NCBI GenBank assembly: GCA_934339135.1
Contig: CAKRHP010000025.1
Span: 1-33,181 of the forward strand
Length of the DNA: 33,181 nt
Source: an uncultured Lachnospiraceae bacterium
GTDB lineage: Bacteria > Bacillota > Clostridia > Lachnospirales > Lachnospiraceae
Reading direction: 5' to 3'
Below the pieces are notes generated by a model. That model saw nothing but the letters and a program-made list of their open reading frames with translations. It was not told the DNA's origin and did no database searches. Positions within the stretch are counted from its first letter, which is position 1; the number at the start of each line of letters is the position of its first letter. Below, in pieces: positions 24,082 to 31,674 of the stretch. The position numbers and the translations under genes are program-made.

Positions 24082-24085
24082 TTTT

Positions 24086-24868
24086 ATGAATAAAGGGATA
24101 AAGATACTACGAAACATTTTGCTTGTATTTGTTACTATTGCGTTGGTGATTCAATTTTCGCCAAATGCTGTAACATTTATTACTAAAATGGCAAAATTGA
24201 CTAACGATCAAATAAGCAATATTTTAGCAGCTTTAAATCTAACTATTTCATTTGTGATTGCTTTATGTTCTTTAATAGAACAAATATTAGTAGAAAGAAA
24301 ATGTTTGTACGAATTTGAAATAGAAAGAGATAGTTTGAGTCTTGAAGGATATAAACGCTTTCCGACTGAATTAGAACATGCCTATAGTTATGATTATTGT
24401 CGAAACAAGGAAGATATAGAGAAACCATATTATGGAATGGAAGTTGAATTACAGGAAAACGCGCTTTGTAGTGTGGGAATACCATTGAGGATGAAAGTTT
24501 CAACGGAGTTATTTGGAGAGAGTATAGATATTTCAAATTTAAGTATTGTTGCCAAGAAAAATGGAAAAATAAAGGCAAAAAAGAGTAACCTCTCTCGAAA
24601 TTTAGTAATTAATATGCCAATTAAAGACGAAAAAAAATTTTTGATTAGAATACAACTTTTGTGCAATCATCAATTAGAAGAAATATTATTGGATAGTTGT
24701 ATCTACTTAAATTTTAAGTTAACTTTTAAAGACGATAGGGGGAGAAAAAATAAAAAAAATATTTTTTTGAAAATGCAAAATATAAAAGGAGAAAGTAAAA
24801 TTTTATCTATATATCAAAAAAATAATTGGTTTACATATATAGATATAATAAAAAAGACGAGTGTGTGA
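24086..24868 (+). CDS. Membrane protein paired with the HTH regulator
   Basis: This 260-residue protein has two N-terminal membrane segments (about residues 8-32, ILLVFVTIALVIQFS, and 44-68, ISNILAALNLTISFVIALCS) and a soluble C-terminal region of about 180 residues rich in strands. No catalytic motif is visible. It starts 4 bases after the HTH-protein stop with GAGTGAT overlapping that stop, so translation is coupled. I do not recognise it. Membrane proteins co-encoded with a sensor or repressor are typical of abortive-infection and toxin-antitoxin loci, so a membrane-acting effector is possible but unproven. Confidence 0.65.
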   Translation: MNKGIKILRNILLVFVTIALVIQFSPNAVTFITKMAKLTNDQISNILAALNLTISFVIALCSLIEQILVERKCLYEFEIERDSLSLEGYKRFPTELEHAYSYDYCRNKEDIEKPYYGMEVELQENALCSVGIPLRMKVSTELFGESIDISNLSIVAKKNGKIKAKKSNLSRNLVINMPIKDEKKFLIRIQLLCNHQLEEILLDSCIYLNFKLTFKDDRGRKNKKNIFLKMQNIKGESKILSIYQKNNWFTYIDIIKKTSV

Positions 24869-25049
24869 ATTTTTTTCTGTAAATTAGTAATTTAGAATGT
24901 TCTTGTGTGATAAACTGAAATCAAAGAAGATTTATAGACCGCAAAGCAAGCCATCGGCTAAGTCGATAGTTGTGATTTTTATAGAAGAAACGAGACCGTT
25001 TCAAGTATTGTGTAAACTTAAAAAAACTGACAAAAGATTTTATTGATAG
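24869..25049. other. A/T-rich non-coding spacer
   Basis: About 180 bases after the membrane-protein gene. A 49-codon frame from ATG 24897 lacks a ribosome site and is not supported. Small hairpins such as AAACG/CGTTT near 24990 are visible but without clear meaning. Confidence 0.4.
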
Positions 25050-25223
25050 TTACTAAGAGTAGAGTTCGCTCAAATCAGAGCAGAATATAAAGGCTTTAAG
25101 GCTATGGATGCGATTCAGTTACCGGTTGCATGCTTTACTAAGTGTGATTTATTCTTGACGAATGATAAACAGTTAAGACAGTTCAAGGAACTAAAGTGTA
25201 TTACAGTTGATGAACTGGAATAA
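25050..25223 (+). pseudogene. C-terminal remnant of a VapC-type PIN-domain toxin
   Basis: The frame ending at TAA 25221-25223 encodes AEYKGFKAMDAIQLPVA, CDLFLTNDKQLRQF and CITVDELE, the C-terminal half of PIN-domain VapC ribonucleases: the DAI(H/Q)LA acidic residue and the FLTND acidic pair are both kept. A stop lies at 25047 and no start or ribosome site is present, so the N-terminal half with the first catalytic Asp is missing. No VapB antitoxin is recognisable upstream. It is followed by a terminator. Confidence 0.7.
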
Positions 25224-25231
25224 CTAACAAC

Positions 25232-25275
25232 GCACCAACGGAAAGAACTGCATCTTTCTGGCGGTGCTATTTTTA
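25232..25275 (+). terminator. Intrinsic terminator after the VapC remnant
   Basis: GCACC (25232-25236) pairs with GGTGC (25263-25267), and AAAGA/TCTTT pair inside, followed by TATTTTT. Confidence 0.65.
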
Positions 25276-25341
25276 ATTCTTTAAATTATTGCGAATAGTT
25301 TATTAAACGATATTTTATATAACACTACAGCGATTTGTCAG

Positions 25342-25370
25342 TTGAAAAAATAAGCATGAAATGATATACT
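25342..25370 (+). promoter_or_regulatory. Sigma-A-type promoter of pyrE
   Basis: TTGAAA (25342-25347) and TATACT (25365-25370) are spaced by 17 bases. About 140 bases of leader follow, with small hairpins (GTACC/GGTAC at 25434-25448). This gives pyrE its own transcription start, independent of the other pyr genes. Confidence 0.65.
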
Positions 25371-25510
25371 AACTACGCATATCTATGCTTATTTTTGGGC
25401 TTACAAATCGACATTCGTACTAAATGAAAATTGGTACCGTGATGGTACAGTAACTCAAAAAAGAATCACATAATAGCATATAACGTCTTAAACAAGGAGG
25501 ATAACATACA

Positions 25511-26188
25511 ATGGAACAGTACAAGCAGGAATTTATCGAGTTTATGGTGGAGAGCAATGTATTGAAGTTCGGTGACTTCACATTAAAGAGCGGCCGCAAA
25601 TCTCCATTTTTTATGAATGCGGGAGCCTATGTGACAGGGGCACAGCTTCGCAAGCTGGGTCAGTATTATGCAAAGGCGATCCATGAGCATTACGGGGATG
25701 ATTTTGATGTGCTTTTCGGACCGGCCTATAAAGGCATTCCTCTTAGTGTCGCTACAACCATGGCTTTTGACGAGCTGTATGGCAAGGAGATCCGTTACTG
25801 CTCCAACCGTAAGGAGGTAAAGGATCACGGAGATACCGGTATCCTTTTGGGCAGCAAGATCAAGGATGGAGATAAGGTTGTGATTATTGAGGATGTCACC
25901 ACATCCGGTAAGTCCATCGAGGAGACATTCCCGATCATTCAGGCACAGGGAGACGTGGAGATCCTTGGTCTGATGGTATCCCTGAACCGTATGGAGAGAG
26001 GTCTTTCCAGCAATGCCAGTGCATTGGATGAGATTCAGGAAAAGTATGGCTTTGGTGCCAATGCCATCGTAACCATGGAGGACGTGGTAGAATGTCTGTA
26101 CAATAAGGAGTGTCAGGGCAAAATTGTGATCGATGATACGATTAAAGCAGCCATTGATGCATATTATAAAGAGTATGGATGCAAGTAA
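25511..26188 (+). CDS. pyrE: Orotate phosphoribosyltransferase
   Basis: This 225-residue enzyme joins orotate to PRPP to form OMP, the substrate of PyrF. Visible are FGDFTLKSGRKSPFF at the N-terminus, GPAYKGIPL, the catalytic-loop lysines around NRKEVKDHGDTG, and the PRPP-binding loop VVIIEDVTTSGKSI. AAGGAGG lies upstream of ATG 25511. In related genomes pyrE commonly follows pyrD; here it is 9.3 kb away, beyond the transporter and the A/T-rich island, with its own promoter. Base composition returns to that of the core genome here. Confidence 0.95.
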   Translation: MEQYKQEFIEFMVESNVLKFGDFTLKSGRKSPFFMNAGAYVTGAQLRKLGQYYAKAIHEHYGDDFDVLFGPAYKGIPLSVATTMAFDELYGKEIRYCSNRKEVKDHGDTGILLGSKIKDGDKVVIIEDVTTSGKSIEETFPIIQAQGDVEILGLMVSLNRMERGLSSNASALDEIQEKYGFGANAIVTMEDVVECLYNKECQGKIVIDDTIKAAIDAYYKEYGCK

Positions 26189-26205
26189 GAAAATGGAGGA
26201 GCGTT

Positions 26206-26358
26206 ATGGCAGAGAAGGTTTATAAGACGATGAAATCAGTAGGGGCATTTAGTCTGGTCACAGGGATTCTTTTGATCGTTGGTGGCATTGCTGCCGGCGT
26301 TGCAGTGATCATTAATGGAGCAAAGCTGCTTCAGGCAAAGTCCGATCTGACATTTTAG
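26206..26358 (+). CDS. Small 50-residue membrane protein
   Basis: GGAGGAGC precedes ATG 26206, opening 50 codons. A short charged start (MAEKVYKTMKSVG) leads into one long hydrophobic segment (LVTGILLIVGGIAAGVAVII) and a polar end (NGAKLLQAKSDLTF). It is a single-pass membrane peptide, in line with pyrE (17 bases upstream) and directly followed by the FliB-like gene. Function is unknown. Confidence 0.7.
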   Translation: MAEKVYKTMKSVGAFSLVTGILLIVGGIAAGVAVIINGAKLLQAKSDLTF

Positions 26359-26362
26359 AGTG

Positions 26363-27388
26363 ATGAGATATTATTATTTAGATATTTACAAGACATTCTC
26401 CTGTATGGCAGGGGAATGTCCCTCTACATGCTGTGCAGGATGGAGCATCCGGGTGGACGAAGAGGCAATGGAACGATTTCATGCATTGCCGGAACCGGAC
26501 CTGAAAGAGGATATTCTGCAGCATATACAAAAGAAGCAAGATGGAAATTATTTTATGAACCGTCCGGATGGAAGCTGTGTGATGCTTGATCCGGACGGTT
26601 TATGCCGTATACAGAGAAACAGCAGTGAGGAGATGCTTTGTATCACCTGCCGGAAGTTCCCGAGGCTGGCGGGCAGAGTGCAGGAGGATTATTGGATGTC
26701 CATGGCGGCATCCTGTCCTGTGACAGCAGAATATCTCTGGACGAGGGCCGTGGGCTGGTATATGACAGACGGCGAAACAAGGCAGGAGACCCACTGGAGA
26801 GAGCTTCCGTATGAGAATGAGCGAAGGGAAAGGCTGGAGTGGTTTATGGATTGCATTGAGAAACAATCCGCGGCCGTTTCCCTTTCGATGGAAGAAAGGG
26901 TTCCTATTTTATGGAATGCGTATCAAAGAATGTATGATCTGATGGAAGGATGCCTGGAGATTTTATCGTCTTCGCCGGAGCTTCACTATCTGGAAGGAAG
27001 CTTTGACTATTTTGAAAAGGATTATGGGGCAGCGGAAATTATCAGTCATATGATGGCGTTTCAGGAGATGTATGGTGGGAAGCTGCGTGATTTCGCAAAA
27101 AATTATATGTTGTACCGGGTATACAGCCGGAATCTGGAGTTTCCGGAGGAAGCAGCCGGGGACAGCATTTTTGCGGTGTCCGGGGAATTGTTTTTATTTT
27201 ATATTCTGCGTTTCAGCCGCCATCAGACAATGCATAAAAAGGATTTGGTTTCTGTTGTTGCCGAAATCAACTGGATGTATCGTTTTTGTGCCCATAGCAA
27301 AAGGCGTTGCGGAAAATTTGCGTCATTGTTAAAAGACAAATTTAAAAATTTAGAATATTTAGCCGAAATAATCATTAGAATATCTTGA
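26363..27388 (+). CDS. FliB-like protein (flagellin lysine-N-methylase family)
   Basis: This 341-residue protein matches the FliB family. The cysteine cluster CMAGECPSTCCAGW near the N-terminus, the cysteine in GLCRIQ, the CITCRKFPR motif and the cysteine in AASCP (about residue 115) are the conserved metal or Fe-S ligands of the family. FliB in Salmonella methylates flagellin lysines; many clostridial relatives are annotated the same way without proof. GTG 26360 and ATG 26363 both fit; no clear ribosome site exists, so translation is probably coupled to the 50-residue gene ending 4 bases earlier. No flagellar gene is in the window. Confidence 0.8.
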   Translation: MRYYYLDIYKTFSCMAGECPSTCCAGWSIRVDEEAMERFHALPEPDLKEDILQHIQKKQDGNYFMNRPDGSCVMLDPDGLCRIQRNSSEEMLCITCRKFPRLAGRVQEDYWMSMAASCPVTAEYLWTRAVGWYMTDGETRQETHWRELPYENERRERLEWFMDCIEKQSAAVSLSMEERVPILWNAYQRMYDLMEGCLEILSSSPELHYLEGSFDYFEKDYGAAEIISHMMAFQEMYGGKLRDFAKNYMLYRVYSRNLEFPEEAAGDSIFAVSGELFLFYILRFSRHQTMHKKDLVSVVAEINWMYRFCAHSKRRCGKFASLLKDKFKNLEYLAEIIIRIS

Positions 27389-27455
27389 ATAACATAATAG
27401 AAGATAATGTTTCTGGCGCAAAATCCGATTGTCGTTTCATACACGGCAGAAAGGG

Positions 27456-27491
27456 GAAAATGCATTGTCACACACGGCATTTTCTGTCTTT
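27456..27491 (+). terminator. Probable terminator after the FliB-like gene
   Basis: GAAAATGC (27456-27463) pairs with GCATTTTC (27477-27484), followed by TGTCTTT. Confidence 0.5.
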
Positions 27492-27610
27492 ACCAACAAA
27501 ATGTGAGATGCGTATTTATTAAAAACGTAGAAAAATCAAAAATGCCTTTACGAGGGCAGATAATTATCATATGATTGACATACAGTTTTTGGAAAGGTGT
27601 GGTTATTCGT

Positions 27611-28450
27611 ATGAAAGTTGCATTTTGGAGTAATGTCAGAAAAAAGGGCGGAGTATCTACCAACATGGTCTGTATCGCAGCGGTATCTGCGATAGCAGGT
27701 ATTGGCCGGAGTGTTTTACTGGAGAATCATTACAACATCAATAATCTCAATGGAATGCTTCTATCTCAGGAGAAAATAGCAATGCTTCATGAAACGGGGC
27801 AGTATTATAATAAATATGGGATTGAGTATATTCTAAAACGACTATATACCGGCACAGCAAACGAGCAGATGATCAGAAAAGCGTCTATTCCTCTATTATA
27901 TTCAAGTATCTATTATCTTCCACAGAGCTATATTGTAAACAGAGAAGTGTTTGACTATGAGTTTGAACTGGCACATAAAGACTTGTTTCAAAGTTTGGAA
28001 AGCATTTCGGATATGGTATTGATCGACACGGAATCCAGGGGAAATGCAAGCTCCGTACAGATTCTGGAGGAGGCGGATATTGTGGTAGTCAATATCGATC
28101 AGGATAAAGATGCCTGGGATGATTATTTTGAACATTATTCGTCTATGCTGGGGAAGTCTGTTTTTTTGATCGGTCAGTACGAGAAGGAGAATTCGTTTGA
28201 TCGGGAGTGCATACACAGACAATATCATATTCCGAAGGATAAAATGGCAGTCATTCCATATAATGTTGATCTGCATATTGCGGCGAATGAGGGCAGGATG
28301 ATCCCGTTTTTGAACCGCAATTATCTGAAAAGCAGCCGGGCAGAAAATGAATACTTTATGGGAGAAGTCAAGCGGGCAGTGATCATGCTGAAGGAAAATA
28401 TGGCATGTCTCAGAAAGCCTGATATGATGAGAAGATCAGGGAAAAATTAA
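27611..28450 (+). CDS. TadZ/CpaE-like P-loop ATPase
   Basis: This 279-residue protein belongs to the MinD/ParA superfamily. The deviant Walker A reads KKGGVSTN (residues 11-18): the signature lysine before GG is kept, but the usual GK[ST] lysine is replaced, as in atypical members such as TadZ. A Walker B strand is DMVLIDTES, and ADIVVVNIDQD follows. It is cytoplasmic. Such proteins position pili, secretion machines or other polar complexes. GGAAAGGTG lies 11 bases upstream of ATG 27611 and the codons VVIR before it are in frame. The two beta-helix genes follow (the first 10-40 bases later), so it probably localises or organises them. No pilus or secretion genes are nearby. Confidence 0.75.
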   Translation: MKVAFWSNVRKKGGVSTNMVCIAAVSAIAGIGRSVLLENHYNINNLNGMLLSQEKIAMLHETGQYYNKYGIEYILKRLYTGTANEQMIRKASIPLLYSSIYYLPQSYIVNREVFDYEFELAHKDLFQSLESISDMVLIDTESRGNASSVQILEEADIVVVNIDQDKDAWDDYFEHYSSMLGKSVFLIGQYEKENSFDRECIHRQYHIPKDKMAVIPYNVDLHIAANEGRMIPFLNRNYLKSSRAENEYFMGEVKRAVIMLKENMACLRKPDMMRRSGKN

Positions 28451-28490
28451 GGGGAGAGCAGTGGCTTTCCGGAAAGGAATGGTTATTCGT

Positions 28491-29669
28491 ATGGAGAAGC
28501 ATCATCCGTTTTGGAAAAGGAATTCATCATTTCAGTATACCTATTGTTTTGGATTAGGTGTTATGTCGATGGGACATATGAAATCCATTATGGAGACACA
28601 GGATTTTTTTGAGGAGATATTAAGGGCGATCCACTTGCCGGAATCGGAGTGGCAGCAGATTTTCTATGATCTGAATAATCATTTTGAGGAATGGATCGAC
28701 AAAGTATTTGCCTTGCTTCGGGGAAAAGAAGAACAATACTGCTTTACATTGGATCTGTATAGTATTTTAAGACGCGCGGCATGGGCAAAGGAATACTGTA
28801 GGGCTGTTTTAGAAGATTATCTGCAGGTATTTCAGTTTTCCGGTGCGGAAAGAGCCTTTTTTCAGGAATTTGATAAGTGCATGAGAGATCAGAATGAAAA
28901 GGGAGCCAGAGAGGCTGTGCAGAAATTTTCTGAGGAAGGGTATCATATCCGATATGATTTTCTTACCTGGTTTTATCCGCAGTTTTATATGGAGAAGCAA
29001 TATCATGGCATGAGGATCCGGGACGGAGAAACGGTTGTTTTGGATTGTCCAACGATCATTCATGGAGATATTGAGGTGGATAAAGGTGGTTCTTTGTTGA
29101 TCCATGGAGCAGATATGCAGATGGATGGAAGGGTGGTTGCCCATGGTGGAAGGTTTCAGGCAGATCATGGGCATATAGAGATTACAGAATGCATCTCCGA
29201 TTATTGGCTGTCCATTGAGGGGGTAGCGGTGGTGATGCTTACGGATACTTCTGTAGATTGTAAGGGGAAATGTGGTTTGCTAAAGCAGACTACAGGATAT
29301 TTGTTGATCAATGACGGATGGATCCGCCGGACGGCTGGAACAAGAGCCATTTCCTTTGAGGGAGATGCTGTTCGGATACATAATACACATTTCAGTATGT
29401 GTGCAGATGGTATGGTTTCCATACAGGGAAGTGCCAGCGCAGAGCTTGTAAACTGTGAGTTTCAGGAAGGAACTGCAGAATATGGCGGTGCTGTTTATGC
29501 GGATACCATACATGATGTCCTGTTGGAGCAATGTACATTTCAGTCATGTCGTGCAAAATACCTTGCGGCGGCTGTATACTTTAAATTTCAGAAATTAGGA
29601 CAGAGGGTAGAAAATTGTCAGTGTATGGATTGTGATCCGCCGGAAAATGTGTTTTTTAATGTATTGTAG
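28491..29669 (+). CDS. Cytoplasmic beta-helix protein, smaller of two
   Basis: This protein (392 residues from ATG 28491) has a helical N-terminal half (about residues 1-170) and a right-handed parallel beta-helix C-terminal half with repeats such as GDIEVDKGGSLLIHGADMQM, HNTHFSMCADG, LVNCEFQEGTAEYGGAVYA and LEQCTFQSC. The F-x-x-C and GGAVY elements resemble Pmp/polymorphic-protein repeats. No signal peptide is visible. Three starts are in frame: GTG 28461 (GGGGAG upstream), ATG 28479 and ATG 28491 (GGAAAGG 13 bases upstream); 28491 is chosen because its upstream sequence copies that of the ATPase gene, but it is not certain. It is related in layout to the next gene. Confidence 0.7.
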   Translation: MEKHHPFWKRNSSFQYTYCFGLGVMSMGHMKSIMETQDFFEEILRAIHLPESEWQQIFYDLNNHFEEWIDKVFALLRGKEEQYCFTLDLYSILRRAAWAKEYCRAVLEDYLQVFQFSGAERAFFQEFDKCMRDQNEKGAREAVQKFSEEGYHIRYDFLTWFYPQFYMEKQYHGMRIRDGETVVLDCPTIIHGDIEVDKGGSLLIHGADMQMDGRVVAHGGRFQADHGHIEITECISDYWLSIEGVAVVMLTDTSVDCKGKCGLLKQTTGYLLINDGWIRRTAGTRAISFEGDAVRIHNTHFSMCADGMVSIQGSASAELVNCEFQEGTAEYGGAVYADTIHDVLLEQCTFQSCRAKYLAAAVYFKFQKLGQRVENCQCMDCDPPENVFFNVL

Positions 29670-29690
29670 GCAGGGACAGGGAGGTGCCGT

Positions 29691-31541
29691 ATGATCATAG
29701 GAAATCAGACGAAGTTATATTATAAAAAGAAATCATGGTTGACGCCAAAGCATCCGCTGTATTTTGAAGAAGAGGAGTTTAAGGTCTATTATGCAGCGGC
29801 TGTTATGATCCATGCCGAGAAAAATCAGTCTATGCCGCCAGAGAAGAATTATGAGCTGGAGCGTTTGCTGCATCATGGTCTGGAGCTGGAGGCAGGGCAG
29901 ATGGTTCAGGTGTTGAAAAAGGCGGCGGATCCCAGTGAAGTGCTGGATTATCTATGCAGTCATACAGAGCCTGGAACAAAGCGTTATCTGTTGATGCTGG
30001 ATCTTTACAATATTTCTGCAGAGGAGCAGATTAGCAGGCAGGAGACAGATAACCTATGGTTGTTTGCACGTATGTTGGAAATTCCGGATAAATATATGAG
30101 ACTGTTTGAGCATTTTATCCGGGAGGCGCACAAGGAGAATGAGGGGGAATGCCGTCGTGTATTTGCCATGATGACAGAGTGTAACATAGAATTATCTCTG
30201 ATGGAATTAAAATATTACCTGATGACGCTGTACGATGTTTTTGAGTGTACGCAGGAGGAACTGGAAAAGCATAAACAGATACGTCTGGTAGACCGCTGTG
30301 TCATTCGGGATGACATTGTTTTGCGGGATGGCATGGAACTCAGACTGGATCATGCGGTTGTCAGGATTTATGGCAATATTACCATTGACGGCGGCAAATT
30401 GATTGCAGAACACAGCAGGATCATTCGGAAAAGTGGGTCTCACCGGGCCTGCATGAATATCCGGCGGGCAGGAAGTGTCCGGTTGGATCAATGTGACATT
30501 GACTGCAGAAATTATGGTATGCTGCTGCGGGCACAGGACGGAGAGGCGGTGATCCGGGAATGCGAGATTTATCATACAACCAGAGGGGCAGCCGTGCGCT
30601 TCTGGGGAGCTGCCTTGCGGATAGAGGGAACATTGTTTCACCACTGCTATTCCAATGAAGAGGGAGGAGCGGTGCTGGTCCGGGAAGGAGCAGCACATAT
30701 TGTACAATGCCGTTTCTGGCATTGTGAAGCGGTTCGTGGAGGAGCTGTTTATGGTAGAAATACTATGGAGATCAGAGACTGCCTCTTTAAAAAATGCTAT
30801 GCTTCGCAATACGGGGCTGCCGTTTTTTGTATAGGATTTGTAAGAAATAATATATCCGGGCTGCATTATACGGAATGTTTTCCGGAACGGACAGAGATGA
30901 TCCAATATATTGTGGAGCCGAGGGGCATTGAAATTTCAGAGAAGGCGGAGATTGGTGTGAATACGATCCTGGATTGTGAATTGGATGTTACCCCTCAGGG
31001 AAGTTTGTGGATTCACGATGCTGTTGTATATTTGAGATATCCTATCCGATGCCGGGGGTATTTGGAAATGGATGGGGTATATCTTTTGGCGGATGACATG
31101 CAGAGTCAGGATATGGTTGTGTTAGAGCATGCCAGAGGATGCCGGATCACGAAGAGCCGCCTCGACGGAATGGGTCAGAAGAGCGGGATTTTCTCAGCAG
31201 CCACAAAGCTTGAGGCAGAAAAAACGGTATTTTGTAATATGAAAGGTGGCAGGGCTGTTTTTAATGCATACCAGCCACAGATCACGTCGTGTGTTTTTAA
31301 TTATTGTCAGAATGGTGGGGTTCATTGTCAGGGAGGCATGATTCAACACAGCCTGTTTGTAAATTGCAGAGGGAAAAGTGGAGCCGGTGTGACGATGATT
31401 AGTAAGAAGGGCTTGATCAGTCATAGCCGGTTTGTGCGTTGTATTTCCGATATCAGTGGCGGTGCTGTCGATAAGGCGGTGGGCAATCAGATGATAGAAT
31501 GTGAATTTACGGATTGTATATCGGGGGATTCGTGCAAATAA
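29691..31541 (+). CDS. Cytoplasmic beta-helix protein, larger of two
   Basis: This 616-residue protein repeats the plan of its neighbour: a helical N-terminal half (about residues 1-200) and a long parallel beta-helix (about 200-616) with many F-x-x-C and GGAV repeats (HHCYSNEEGGAVLVREG, QCRFWHCEAVRGGAVYG, DCLFKKCYASQYGAAV, SHSRFVRCISDISGGAV). It is cysteine-rich but has no signal peptide, so it is probably cytoplasmic. GGGAGGTGCCGT precedes ATG 29691, 21 bases after the previous stop, so the three genes form one operon. No catalytic residues are recognised. A structural or cargo-binding scaffold is one possibility. Confidence 0.72.
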   Translation: MIIGNQTKLYYKKKSWLTPKHPLYFEEEEFKVYYAAAVMIHAEKNQSMPPEKNYELERLLHHGLELEAGQMVQVLKKAADPSEVLDYLCSHTEPGTKRYLLMLDLYNISAEEQISRQETDNLWLFARMLEIPDKYMRLFEHFIREAHKENEGECRRVFAMMTECNIELSLMELKYYLMTLYDVFECTQEELEKHKQIRLVDRCVIRDDIVLRDGMELRLDHAVVRIYGNITIDGGKLIAEHSRIIRKSGSHRACMNIRRAGSVRLDQCDIDCRNYGMLLRAQDGEAVIRECEIYHTTRGAAVRFWGAALRIEGTLFHHCYSNEEGGAVLVREGAAHIVQCRFWHCEAVRGGAVYGRNTMEIRDCLFKKCYASQYGAAVFCIGFVRNNISGLHYTECFPERTEMIQYIVEPRGIEISEKAEIGVNTILDCELDVTPQGSLWIHDAVVYLRYPIRCRGYLEMDGVYLLADDMQSQDMVVLEHARGCRITKSRLDGMGQKSGIFSAATKLEAEKTVFCNMKGGRAVFNAYQPQITSCVFNYCQNGGVHCQGGMIQHSLFVNCRGKSGAGVTMISKKGLISHSRFVRCISDISGGAVDKAVGNQMIECEFTDCISGDSCK

Positions 31542-31543
31542 AA

Positions 31544-31569
31544 AAGGGCAAAACCAGCGTTTTGCCCTT
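31544..31569 (-). terminator. Terminator at the end of the beta-helix operon, oriented for leftward transcription
   Basis: AAGGGCAAAAC (31544-31554) pairs perfectly with GTTTTGCCCTT (31559-31569). The minus strand shows a run of six T directly after it (plus-strand A-run at 31540-31545), so it works best for transcription of the CorC gene; rightward it has only a weak T-run. Confidence 0.75.
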
Positions 31570-31604
31570 GCTCCCTCTACGCTGCGAGCATTTTCCTATA
31601 CACT

Positions 31605-31654
31605 GAAAAAGCCTGCTATCTGGATCCGGATGGATTCAAATAGCAGGCTTTTTC
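31605..31654. terminator. Bidirectional terminator between the convergent operons
   Basis: GAAAAAGCCTGCTAT (31605-31619) and ATAGCAGGCTTTTTC (31640-31654) are perfect inverted repeats, with A-runs and T-runs at the two ends. It can serve both the beta-helix operon and the CorC-type gene. Confidence 0.9.
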
Positions 31655-31674
31655 TTTACCGGTGAAAGAATATG

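Noticed and set aside
24897..25046. 49-codon frame upstream of the VapC remnant
   Set aside because: No ribosome site, no recognisable motif, and it lies in decayed A/T-rich DNA.
25431..25449. GGTACCGTG resembling a T-box sequence upstream of pyrE
   Set aside because: No specifier stem or terminator follows, and pyrE is not an amino-acid gene; a chance match.
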